Assembly: GCA_020796225.1 (NCBI GenBank)
Contig: CM036753.1
Coordinates: 67,984,365 to 68,048,364, forward strand
Source: Arion vulgaris
Lineage: Eukaryota > Mollusca > Gastropoda > Stylommatophora > Arionidae
DNA length: 64,000 nucleotides
Direction: 5' to 3'
Shown here: positions 58,901-64,000 of the stretch, piece by piece
How positions within the stretch are numbered: the first letter of the stretch is position 1
Layout: each line of letters starts with the position of its first letter
Program-made: the position numbers and the translations under genes
The notes under the pieces: model-generated
The model's database searches: none
What the model saw: the letters and a program-made list of their open reading frames with translations, nothing else
Told to the model about the DNA's origin: nothing

Positions 58901-60963
58901 AGGGAGAAAACCAAAACTAGAAGCAACATCAGTCCTAAACGACTGGGGGTAAGTCTGGGACTAGTTGTCATCCTACTAAATGACTCTAGGCCTAAGTTCT
59001 GAAAGAAGCAGTACTGGTTAGATGCTAACCAGACACAAGCAGCCTATGTCCTATTGATTGTGAAGGCGATTCCTAGGCCAGAGCACTTTCTCAGAGAAAA
59101 TAGCTCAGTGCTTGTCACTGTGATCCTTTTAAATGACGGTTTACCTGAGATCTGCAAAATATGACCTGGGTTGTTGCTATCCAGTCACAAGCAACATTAA
59201 TTTCTAGGTCTGTAGGTATTCCACTTGACCTGAGCTCATCATATTCCTAGTGAAAAAATGTCAGTGCCCATACAACACTACAGACCACTTCTACCAAGAT
59301 GAACTGCAGGTGGCTCCCGTAGTCAATGTATGGACAGTCATGGGATAGAAAGGCGGACCTGAACAAATACAAGCTGCCAAAGAATGTGCTGAGCTGCTTG
59401 GAATAAAATATCACAGCTCAACTATCGGTTATATGAGGATTATCATCATAGCATTCCAGACATGCCCATAGGTGCTCCGATCTCACAATCCGGCAGCTCC
59501 AGCGACCCAAAATGCCAGTTTGATGTTGATTAATCAATCTCTTTGCATATTTAGTATGTCACTCTTTTCGGGCTGCACCAATATTGACACCCGTCTCAAT
59601 CTGGTCAGCGAGTGGGATTCACATCTCTGAAACTCCTCTGTTCAGAAAGACTCAATGTGTGAAGAATGTCATTTCGATCCATGGCAGCTCCATCTGATAT
59701 TATAGCCGAGCCGGACAACCTATCAGCTCGTTCATTACCCCTAACTCCTGCGCAACCAGGGACAAAAATGAAGGCGGTTTCTCTGATCATTGTCTGTACT
59801 AGTACCTCCACCCAGTTGCGTCTCACCATTCCTGATTCGACTTTACAAATCATGCTCATGGAGTCACTGAGTATGAAAACACGAGAGTAGTTGTGAATGC
59901 CAACCATTTCCCCACCTCTGTAACCGTCCGAACCTTCATTACCAAACTACTTGTGGTTATTGCGTAGGCTCCACTGGCCTCTCTTATTATTTTTTTCTCC
60001 TGAGCGTGCTGAAAAAGCCTGCGCACTGCATTGTTAGCAAATGACTGAACCACCGGTGTAAATAACCACATCTGTATCATTTATGTTGTTATTCAAGAGA
60101 CGCTCAACTTTAGTACACCATAATTGATATTCACATTCTCAAATCTGGCTCTGACAAGTGGTTAAAAATGTGTTATTCTAGAGTGAATGATAACAATTAC
60201 AATCAAGTAATAACTTGATAATTTTGACAATGATTACAAAAGCATGAAAATACAGTAAATTTCTTTGACAAATTACAGAGCACATTTTTAGAGAGAGCCT
60301 TCAGAACAAATATAATAATTGTAGTTAAATCCATTATCGAACAAAAGGAAGCCTAGAAGTTATAACCCATCTTAACAAAATTAATAGAGGTGTAGATAAC
60401 AACAAATAGTAAAAATATACTTAAAACGATGGGAAATCGGAACAATTTGTTTTGACAAAAAACAATCTGGAGCCATATATTCATATATGAATTATATGAC
60501 CACAATCCACATATGCCAGTGTATATTAACAACAATGACCATAAAGAGATGAAGAAAATAAATAAACATAAGCAGAATACATGTTAGAATAAGTGATTAT
60601 GTTAAAGCGGGACTGACATCGTGATCTTAGATTTAGATGATAGGCTTACAAGTTACATGACTACCGAAATTGTTTGCAAAAAAATACAAATTCACGCACT
60701 TAATTTTTTAATATCTAGTATCTTAAGTTCCTACCTTTGTGAATGAAGTTCGGACTCTGTGATCCTGCAGGGCTTTTTCTTTCTGGGGAAAGTCTGTTGT
60801 CTTGTGATTTTCCTGACCACAACTTATGGCTGTCTCTCAGGGAAGGGGAAGATGCATTCTTACATTGTCTCAAAGAAAATGCTCTTACAGCTTTTATTGG
60901 GCCCTGTTTTATTGTGGATGGTGATCCACTTCGCCGAACTCGCTGAGGTTGCTGGCTGGACAT
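37792..60963 (-). CDS. FAM117: FAM117/GLCCI1-family protein, 8 coding exons
   Basis: Spliced CDS on the minus strand: 60963-60735, 52660-52500, 50821-50738, 48154-47930, 45733-45659, 43996-43759, 40175-40052, 37957-37792. This is 1302 nt, or 433 residues plus TAA. All introns are GT-AG and all phases fit. Start ATG has A at -3, with an in-frame TAA 21 bases upstream (60982-60984). Family motifs in order: RASSVDTVVPSYLTGQWPKD region (92-111), KKRAHRRSASFG..DQLK (141-158), a short Leu/Gln-rich helix QFIKQHLQKSK (160-170), EIEKLV (234-239), IPDGHRAP (261-268), STRSVDTQTPS (277-287), CPFVREPPDGCEKV (359-372) and SAFCP (404-408). FAM117A, FAM117B and GLCCI1 share these in vertebrates as I know them. 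Their molecular role is poorly known: GLCCI1 is glucocorticoid-induced, and the proteins are Ser-rich with likely 14-3-3/kinase sites. No catalytic domain or membrane segment is visible. Naming one vertebrate paralogue is not justified. Confidence 0.92.
38100..38425 (+). pseudogene. Non-LTR 3' end in intron 7
   Basis: Reads RRWRWFGHVCRMPVGALTRT, then TADGKRRPGNPKETWRRMVE and a tail to TAG. This is the WRW.GH..R......KW...GKR..G.P..TWRR tail of RT ORFs. Confidence 0.78.
38625..38735 (+). mobile_element. tRNA-like SINE head
   Basis: GCTCTCTGGTTGTGCTAGAA and GGTTCGAATCCTG (B box) about 50 bp apart. No copy of the body was recognised elsewhere, so the family is unsure. Sits just before the 43-bp array. 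Confidence 0.4.
38785..39548. repeat. 43-bp minisatellite, about 18 copies
   Basis: The unit is GATCATATTCATTGGCTTCG, then TGCTTCC(CC)ATGTGGTTCT or CACGGGTTCT, then TACAT. It contains the palindrome ATGATCAT. Length varies 41-45 bp, so frames shift. A solitary unit lies at 7362. Confidence 0.95.
39585..39872 (+). pseudogene. Non-LTR 3' end
   Basis: Reads CWRWLGHTFM, then GKRSRGRPGQTWRRELEADI and a tail to TGA. Same tail type as at 38100 but another family. Confidence 0.75.
40052..40175 (-). CDS. FAM117: FAM117-family exon 7
   Basis: Acceptor GCTTCAACAG, donor CCAAG|GTAGTC. Encodes SCPFVREPPDGCEKVTVGEE. Phase 1 in, phase 2 out. The plus-strand frame over it is a shadow. Confidence 0.92.
40690..41405 (-). 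pseudogene. Non-LTR RT-ORF C-terminal part
   Basis: Minus strand: SLSLDEEINARIGSAATTFG, then YGSETWTAYSRHERRLNIFH, NIRWYDKITNSEVLQRANLP, RRLRWLGHVRRM. Frameshifted and lacking the FADD region. A second copy of the 3' part lies at 54115-54495. Confidence 0.8.
41478..41728 (+). mobile_element. SINE B copy, full length
   Basis: Flanked by the 10-bp duplication ATAAGTATGT at 41468-41477 and 41729-41738. Lies in intron 6 of the FAM117-family gene. Confidence 0.94.
41810..42740 (-). pseudogene. Non-LTR RT-ORF C-terminal part, decayed
   Basis: The minus frame has EVEEFKYMESYVTIDGDVEK and MDQRYGKQRQTGFQGRCLRR, a diverged form of the F.YLGS.....G.....I and CLR+ blocks. A 70-bp internal duplication (TTAACTCCCATTGAAGCATA at about 41944 and 42000) interrupts the 3' part. 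Confidence 0.65.
42742..42988 (-). mobile_element. SINE A copy
   Basis: Minus strand, nearly full length: ATTGACCACTTGCTAACCAC, CCTACAAGTAGGACAGCCC, GGGTAGCTCCCTAG, ACTATTCTTTGCTTCC. Confidence 0.85.
43055..43725 (+). mobile_element. SINE A copy split by a retroelement
   Basis: 5' part 43055-43167 (GTGTGGTGCCAGGGCCCACA to TACCCTAGTAAAT), 3' part 43569-43725 (ACCCTAGTAAATAAAAGGC to GAGCATTAGAAGAAGAAG). The two parts join exactly on the family consensus. Confidence 0.93.
43168..43568 (-). mobile_element. 5'-truncated CR1/Jockey-like element nested in SINE A
   Basis: 401 bp flanked by ACCCTAGTAAAT at 43156-43167 and 43569-43580. The minus frame reads LRFQMGHNRIRHHLYTKFKI, DLCPCGLASMTTEHILQNCP, the Cys/His tail after RNase H, open almost throughout. 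The (GAA)n tail is at 43168-43178. Confidence 0.92.
43759..43996 (-). CDS. FAM117: FAM117-family exon 6
   Basis: Starts QYIPDGHRAP or YIPDGHRAP, because the acceptor is a tandem AAGCAG (exon start 43996 or 43993). Contains STRSVDTQTPS. Donor AAAG|GTATGA, phase 1. Confidence 0.92.
44080..44335 (+). mobile_element. SINE D copy
   Basis: tRNA-like head (TGTAGCTTAAGAGGTGGTAA; CTGGTTCAAACTCTG), body TTCAGAAAGCAATGACAAAC, end TCCTGTAAAGGATATGCCAT. Confidence 0.82.
44515..44642 (-). mobile_element. SINE E-like 5' half
   Basis: Minus strand: AATAGTGTCGGAGTTAGTAC, CTGGATAAAATTCCACA, and GAGTAGTTACAG..TCAACTTAGC region; diverged. Confidence 0.5.
44723..44973 (-). mobile_element. SINE B copy, full length
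   Basis: Flanked by the 12-bp duplication TTCCTGAATGAT at 44711-44722 and 44974-44985. Confidence 0.94.
45659..45733 (-). CDS. FAM117: FAM117-family exon 5
   Basis: 25 codons, phase 0 both ends: EIEKLVSSFTVF.. ending DDDGDVFK. Acceptor TTTTCTTCAG, donor AAA|GTAAGA. Matches the ELEKVF-like block of the family. Confidence 0.87.
45840..46430 (+). pseudogene. RNase H domain of a non-LTR element
   Basis: Reads LDANVVDIINENCNEGDAMI, YMDGSVVHH (first box, Thr to Met), ASGAFSMITSSMTMEVLAVT, a stop, CILSDSLSMTQKVESGSV, then a diverged last box in another frame. Same family as 8060-8530. Confidence 0.8.
46450..46620 (+). pseudogene. Non-LTR 3' tail fragment
   Basis: In one frame KQKRGRPSNTWRRELDIKQM then SWRTIVYD; the GRP..TWRREL tail. 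It abuts the RNase H piece, but the two come from different family types. Confidence 0.6.
46625..47030. other. Intron 5/4 filler, unassigned
   Basis: The frame at 46830-47033 has no motif. Nothing else was recognised. Confidence 0.35.
47035..47365 (-). pseudogene. Non-LTR 3' end
   Basis: The minus frame reads RISKQALKWDAKGSRKRGRP, RTLLRETRGIGLSSMDEIER. A 21-bp duplication in the frame (CGTGGGCAACCGCTCTATCG region) repeats AHDRAV. Confidence 0.8.
47555..47797 (-). mobile_element. SINE A copy
   Basis: Minus strand, near full length: GAATGCTCCATATCGACCAC, GCGCCTACAAGTAGGCCAGC, ACTATTCTTTGCTCC, CCCAGCAACACATGG. Lies 130 bp from exon 4. Confidence 0.85.
47930..48154 (-). CDS. FAM117: FAM117-family exon 4
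   Basis: 75 codons, phase 0 both ends. Starts LQFIKQHLQKSK (helix equivalent to LRQQLQRSK in vertebrates), then a less conserved Ser/Pro/Asn-rich part. Donor ACACA|GTAAGT. Confidence 0.88.
48355..48480 (-). mobile_element. tRNA-like SINE head
   Basis: Minus strand: GTCTGGCCGAATGGATTAGA (A box-like), GGTTCAATCCACGATAC (B box-like). It is 70 bp of tRNA-like text with no intact cloverleaf confirmed by me. Confidence 0.45.
48885..49030 (-). mobile_element. SINE C copy, 5'-truncated
   Basis: CACTGGGTTTCCCTATATGG, AGCATTGCACAAAGCATGAA, CGGCAACAATCCTAGGGATC. It faces the next copy head to head across 60 bp. Confidence 0.75.
49093..49340 (+). mobile_element. SINE C copy with intact tRNA-Ser-like promoter boxes
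   Basis: GTGGCTGAGTGGTTAAGCCC (A box) and GTGGGTTCGAACCCGG (B box) about 35 bp apart, as in tRNA-Ser/Leu genes. The body is TTTTTTCCAGAGACCCCTAG and the end GGTGCAATGAAG. It is the best-preserved member. Confidence 0.85.
49521..49634. repeat. 44-bp tandem repeat, 2.6 copies
   Basis: The unit is GTGATATTTCCTATGTTGTC plus CACATGATGTTGTCTACATGACAT. Confidence 0.93.
49640..50335. other. Intron 3, unassigned
   Basis: No frame or repeat supported. The stretch from about 50040 to 50200 resembles 54990-55140 (AATCTGTAGTCTGTTATCAT / TGCAGTCTGTTACAAGTACC; GGTGGAGCAGGGT), so a dispersed repeat of unknown type is likely. Confidence 0.45.
50338..50508. repeat. 21-bp tandem repeat, 8 copies
   Basis: The unit is TCTCCTATGACAGTTGGTCCG; since 21 is a multiple of 3, both strands stay open (MTVGPSP plus, GDGPTVI minus). 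Confidence 0.95.
50610..50690 (-). mobile_element. SINE A scrap
   Basis: CTTAGTCGCCTTTCTCATAA and TCTATTCTTTGCTACCCC; the 5' and central part only, minus strand. Confidence 0.55.
50738..50821 (-). CDS. FAM117: FAM117-family exon 3
   Basis: 28 codons, phase 0 both ends. KSERKKRAHRRSASFGQGDQ; R-R-S-A-S is a strong basophilic kinase/14-3-3-type site, as in the family. Confidence 0.93.
51120..51435 (+). mobile_element. Non-LTR 3' end
   Basis: Decayed frame with AYLMEDTVESH, AAACAGACCTGGAGATGAAG, GGAAGACCATAAAGAGAACAG; similar to 6270-6570. Confidence 0.6.
51630..51775 (+). mobile_element. SINE E 3' half
   Basis: ATGGCTCTCAGTTTGAGCCA, CAGTGGGAAGTAAAGACATCC, CGGACCTAATACTCTATTTC. Confidence 0.65.
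51890..52365 (-). pseudogene. Non-LTR RT-ORF C-terminal part
   Basis: Minus frame: YGSETWRVIKLNTNKIQTFV, LRLRWYNRVANIDMWIRTGQ. This is the YGSETWR..K....LQ.F....L..IL..RW...++N block. Lies in intron 2. Confidence 0.78.
52500..52660 (-). CDS. FAM117: FAM117-family exon 2, YLTGQWP core
   Basis: Acceptor AATATACAG, donor CCCAG|GTACAT. Carries the family signature SSVDT..PSYLTGQWPKD and ends CDKSTQ, comparable to the KDKATQT segment of vertebrate members. Intron 1 is 8.1 kb. A retroelement fragment starts about 15 bases upstream of the acceptor. Confidence 0.93.
52675..52902 (+). pseudogene. Post-RNase H Cys/His tail of a non-LTR element, beside exon 2
   Basis: Reads YKIGPSDICTCGISKRTETH, ILQECPTYNEQRKNTW, then a TGA. 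One frame stays open from about 52685 to 52900. It lies in intron 1 on the opposite strand from the host gene. Confidence 0.82.
53199..53455 (+). mobile_element. SINE A copy, full length
   Basis: Flanked by ATCAAACAC at 53190-53198 and 53456-53464. Part of the central block is deleted (GGCAAGAGGCGACTAGGTAG). Confidence 0.88.
53465..54110. other. Intron 1, unassigned
   Basis: Nothing recognised. Confidence 0.35.
54115..54495 (-). mobile_element. Non-LTR 3' end, sister of 40690-41405
   Basis: Shares GTCTTTACAGACGGTCAATT, GACAACTTCTGAGTTTT, and a minus frame with LPSIMVMLSSRRLMWLGLVR. Confidence 0.78.
54500..55340. other. Intron 1, unassigned
   Basis: AT-rich. The 54990-55140 part resembles 50090-50200. 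No exon was found. Confidence 0.35.
55345..55570 (-). mobile_element. SINE C copy
   Basis: Minus strand, near full length: TTCATTGCACCTGGTTTTAC, TATTGGACAAAGCAGGAACT, GACAGAACAGTGTGGTCTGG, ATTCGAATCCAGA (B box), TAGCCACAGAGAGCC. Confidence 0.82.
55571..56545. other. Intron 1, mostly unassigned
   Basis: 56180-56245 is a scrap of SINE A 3' end (GCATACAGATCACAAAGAGTGG). The rest shows no feature. Confidence 0.4.
56550..56762 (-). mobile_element. SINE F copy with internal 30-bp repeats
   Basis: Minus strand: CGTAGCGCGTTGGACTACGG, AGTGCGGGTTCAATTCCGCA (B box), GCCGGCAGAAAAACCACAGG. Then three 30-bp repeats in the tail (ATGGACATCGTAACCCTTCG / GTTCGGTG on the plus strand). Confidence 0.78.
56924..57176 (-). 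mobile_element. SINE B copy, full length
   Basis: Flanked by AGGAATGTAGTC (56912-56923) and AGGAATATAGTC (57177-57188), a 12-bp duplication with one change. Confidence 0.92.
57190..58055. other. Intron 1, unassigned
   Basis: AT-rich. No exon or repeat recognised. Confidence 0.35.
58060..58820 (+). pseudogene. Non-LTR reverse transcriptase C-terminal part
   Basis: Reads TAAFEIKTGVR, GCLLSPFLFLLAID (RT block), LEDLDFADDLALLPHSHQQM (catalytic FADD intact), YLGSVINIQGSTDEDVRVRI, LCGAETWRTTKGNTITLQTF, RRWRWIGPTLRKP. Stops lie between the blocks; the 58405-58818 frame is open. Antisense to the host gene in intron 1. Confidence 0.88.
58821..59425. other. Intron 1, low-complexity-free but unassigned
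   Basis: Downstream of the RT piece there are possible UTR-like or other retroelement leftovers (GCTAACCAGACACAAGCAGC, GTTGCTATCCAGTCACAAGC). Not classified. Confidence 0.35.
59430..59640 (+). repeat. Orphan repeat family, copy 2
   Basis: GAGGATTATCATCATAGCAT, AAATGCCAGTTTGATGTTGA, stop, then GGGCTGCACCAATATTGACAC and GATTCACATCTCTGAAA. See 24545-24790. Confidence 0.65.
59600..60085 (-). pseudogene. RNase H domain of a non-LTR element
   Basis: Minus strand: DVVIYTGG-type first box (Asp to Gly region changed), ASGAYAITTSSLVMKVRTVT (in one frame), VFILSDSMSMICKVESGMVR, then FVPGCAGVRGNERADRLSGS (His to Cys in the PGHAG motif). Key residues are lost. Confidence 0.82.
60086..60734. other. Intron 1, start, unassigned
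   Basis: AT-rich, no element recognised. Confidence 0.35.
60735..60963 (-). CDS. FAM117: FAM117-family exon 1
   Basis: 76 codons plus one base, Ser/Arg/Lys-rich: MSSQQPQRVRRSGSPSTIKQ start, SPERKSP near the end. Donor CAAAG|GTAGGA. The vertebrate N-termini are also basic and Ser/Pro-rich. Confidence 0.85.
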
Positions 60964-60984
60964 GTTTACTACACACCTAACTTA

Positions 60985-62330
60985 AAACATATGTGAATAT
61001 AAAATGGAGTCGAAAACCGTAGGATCTGTGTATTGAATGTTCCTCCTAAAGTGTACAATTAACCGCAACAACGACTAGCAGGGTAGCTAGGCAAGGGACT
61101 CGAGTCTGATAAGTGAACTAGAACTCACGCTAAAGAAATAAACACACGACACAGCAAACCATACCCAATTCATATTTGCTTTCATTTATGCTACATTGTC
61201 TGTATCTAGATAATAATTTCTGGTATATTTCTATGCAGCAATCGAAAACAAAGTAATCAAATACAACTTTTTCAAACACAAACTTTAGATTTTCTTGAAC
61301 AGATTTCTGGATCTACCACAAAAATGTAGCACTTAGATGCGTCACGTGATACAACACTTGCATTTTATTGGATGAAGAAAAAACACACTTTGTTAACTCA
61401 AGAGGACTACACATGTTCTTTGTTTGTCGCACTTAAAAATTACAATTCTTTTGGAAACTCTTTCATGTTAATTGTACAAATTGTTTTTCGAGCTATTAAA
61501 TCGATACATTAATTGCTTAATACTTAAACTAATGCGATTGTATAAGTCTCGCAGTTGATATTCTTACAAGTTTTGATTGTCTCCCTGATACTTGACAACC
61601 GACAATTTGTTTCATATTTCAATGTAAACATTTTGTTCTGATTTATAAAATACAAGATATACTATATATAGGACAAAAATGTAGCAAAAATGGTGTTGAT
61701 GTTATACATTTTTTCAAAGTCCATTTGTATTGGTAATTAAAATGAAACATGAATTATTGAAATAAGTTTCTCGAGTACCTAACAACACACAATTATTTGG
61801 CAGGGAGTAATCATTGAAATAATATCACGTGAAAATTCATGTTAAAGTCCTGAAAAAATGGGAAAACTTATTAGAAATTACATTTGACGTGGCTGCGTTC
61901 ATGGTATGACAAGCCTGCTACGTTTCTTTCAAACTTGATACAAGTACCAATAAAAGCACTTACACATTCGTCAATTTTCTACAGTAACTAACTGTCGGAA
62001 TGATTCACTCTCTCAAATATACCATTGGCCCATAAAATACTACACTACACTATTGCATTTGTTTACATTATTATATTGAGTTTTACCGCTGTGTTAATTC
62101 ATTTGAAAGTCTCTGCGAAATGTAATTATTAATTTGTATTCTAATAGCAGACATTGTGCTAGGCTTAGTAAACAAAACTGTTATTTTGATAGTCTAAATA
62201 ATTTTAATTTAGCAACGTCGTACATGACTCACTACTAACTTAAAAAATATAATGGTTGTATTACCAGTTACTGCCGTCCATATTTATTATTTTGAGTCAT
62301 TTCATGCCGAGAGTCATTGGATTTCCCCTA
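60985..62330 (-). promoter_or_regulatory. 5' flank of the FAM117-family gene (presumed promoter side)
   Basis: The only stretch over 1 kb with no TE, tandem repeat or frame. AT-rich; I see no clear TATA box or CpG-rich island. The promoter role is inferred only from position upstream of the ATG. Confidence 0.3.
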
Positions 62331-64000
62331 ATTCTTCTTCTTCTTTTGTCGTCACACTGCTACCGGGTTGTTGCCCAGTGTCGTGGTTTTCTGTTTTTGT
62401 CTTGCGCTGTTCTGGTGGCTTGTGTGATTGTTATCTTTGCTCTTTCACAGGATGCTGCCACGCCATCTAACCATCTTTTCCGTGGTCTTCCTCTTGCCTT
62501 CTTTCCCGATGTTCTGTTGTAGAAGACTCTGTATACTGTAGAGTTTGGATGCATTCTTATTAAGTGGCCAAACCACTTCATTCTTTGTTTATCTATATAA
62601 TTCAAGCACGGTTTTGTGCCAACTTTCTTTCTTATGCTGATGTTGGTGATTCTGTCTTTTCTTGTGTTGTTGGTAACTTTTCTCAGGCAACGCATTTCAC
62701 ATGTAGTTATTTTTGTGACTGCGCTTTGCTCAATGTCCATGTTTGGCTCTGGTAACACAAAGTAGGTATAAAAATGCTGTTGATCATTTGTTTCTTAGCT
62801 GCCTGTGACATTTTTGGGTGCCTTAACAATGGGGCTAGCTGGTAGGTTACAGCATTTGCTTTTGTACTCTAGCCTCTATCTCTCTATCTAGTTTTCCGTC
62901 TTCTGTGAATATGCTTCCTAAGTATTTGAATTCTTTCACTTGGTTTATTTTAGTCATTGACATGGATGTCTAGATTATTATGTATTCTTCCCATATTCAT
63001 TATTTCTGTTTTAGTGTTGTTGATTTTCATGTCATGTTTCACACAATTATTGTTCAAAGTGTCAATATGATGTTGTAGATCTTGTTCATTTTGATGTATC
63101 AGGCACTGATCATCTGCAAAAGCAGTTCATTTATTTCATCATTATCTGAATTCGACTCTTGAGTTATTTTATCCATATATGCGATAAAGAGTAGTGGTGA
63201 AAGGACACAACCTTGTCTAACACCTGATGTAATGGAGAACCAGTCGGTCATTCCTTCTGTAGTTCTTACTGTACTCTGGCTATCTTGATATAAGGCCATG
63301 ATGTTACCTAATAGTTGTCCTTGGACGCCATATTCTTCAAGGATCTTCCATAGTTTGCACCTGTTTACTCTATCAAATGCCTTTTCTTGGTCTATAAATA
63401 TAAGCTGTTTACTTTGATTGTATTCAATTGTTTGTTCGCAGATCTGTCTTAGTGTAAATATTGCGTCTGTGCAGCTCTTACCCCTCCTAAACCCAAACTG
63501 GCTATTGCTTAACTGGGGCTCTAATATATGTCTTGCTCTTCGCTCCAATATTTTTGCAAACATTTTTCCTATTTGGCTCAAAAGAGAGATACCCTTGTAT
63601 GTTTCACATTCTCTTTTGTCTCCTTTGTTCTTCCATATTGGGACTATAATAGCTCTCTGCCAGTCATCTGGAACCTCTTGTGCCTCCCAGGCTATGTTAA
63701 AAATTCTGGTCAGCCATGTTATTGCTGTTGTCTTACACGCAAGTAACATTTCTGTTGTAATACCATCTATCCCTGCTGCCTTCCTTCTTTTGCTTTGATT
63801 TAGTGCCATTTCAACTTCGGATTCTAAGATATTCAATTGTTGGTATTTTCCATGTTTCAATTGAAATGTTTCTGTACCTTGTGTTTCGCAGTTTAACAGT
63901 TCCGTAAAATATTCTTTCCATCTGTCTTTAATATCTTTGCTGTTGGTAAGAGGTTTCCTAGACTTGTTATTTATAATGGTGACTGGATTGAATTGTTCTT
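62331..64000 (-). mobile_element. RTE-like non-LTR retrotransposon, runs off the window
   Basis: Minus strand. Open frame 63860-63099 (continuing beyond) has RRKAAGIDGITTEMLLACKT, VPDDWQRAIIVPIWKNKGDK, NSQFGFRRGKSCTDAIFTLR, LIFIDQEKAFDRVNR, TSGVRQGCVLSPLLFIAYMD, the RT core blocks. A missing T near 63118 breaks the FADD box; the frame resumes as DQCLIHQNEQ. The 3' part (62758-62360) has CEMRCLRKVTNNTRKDRITN, MKWFGHLIRM, GRPRKRWLDGVA. The tail is (GAA)n at 62331. Confidence 0.92.

Noticed and set aside
60743..60980. Two overlapping plus-strand frames of about 70 codons
   Set aside because: Shadows of FAM117-family exon 1.

Overview
The window is animal nuclear DNA: AT-rich, intron-rich and full of mobile elements. 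There are no operons, ribosome binding sites or prokaryotic signals. Two host genes can be rebuilt exon by exon with every splice phase agreeing. The first (+ strand, 161-14822, 7 coding exons, 612 residues) is a membrane-anchored prolyl 4-hydroxylase-type 2-oxoglutarate/Fe(II) dioxygenase. It has one N-terminal membrane segment, a long charged lysine-rich stalk, and a C-terminal catalytic domain with the H-x-D...H...K set. The second (- strand, 60963-37792, 8 coding exons, 433 residues) is an invertebrate member of the FAM117/GLCCI1 family, recognised from several family motifs in the right order. The FAM117 family and collagen-type P4H domains point to a metazoan. The SINE-rich, RTE-rich makeup would suit a lophotrochozoan such as a mollusc, but that is only a guess.

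Layout. 1-14.9 kb: the dioxygenase gene. Its introns hold decayed non-LTR retrotransposon pieces, a 46-bp minisatellite of about 15 copies (4.16-4.86 kb), and a Tc1/mariner-type DNA transposon with near-identical 107-bp terminal inverted repeats (9.2-11.4 kb). 15-37.5 kb: a gene-poor gap between the two convergent genes, made of SINEs, non-LTR fragments and six tandem-repeat arrays. 37.8-61 kb: the FAM117-family gene, with SINEs, non-LTR fragments and minisatellites in its introns. 61-62.3 kb: the presumed promoter side of that gene, with nothing recognisable. 62.3-64 kb: an RTE-like non-LTR retrotransposon running off the window.

No new multi-gene system is visible. The strongest unexplained structure is a set of SINE families. 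Families A and B have different 5' ends but share a central block and a tail-proximal block. Most of their full copies are flanked by 8-12 bp target-site duplications that fix the element boundaries to the base, and they end in GAA-rich tails like those of co-resident RTE-like elements. Other points worth checking are a one-base loss at the same place in the catalytic FADD box of two RTE copies, a retroelement nested inside a SINE with a clear 12-bp duplication, a retroelement fragment lying against a splice acceptor of the FAM117-family gene, and minisatellite arrays split by insertions.

All calls come from reading the sequence by eye; no alignment or database search was run.
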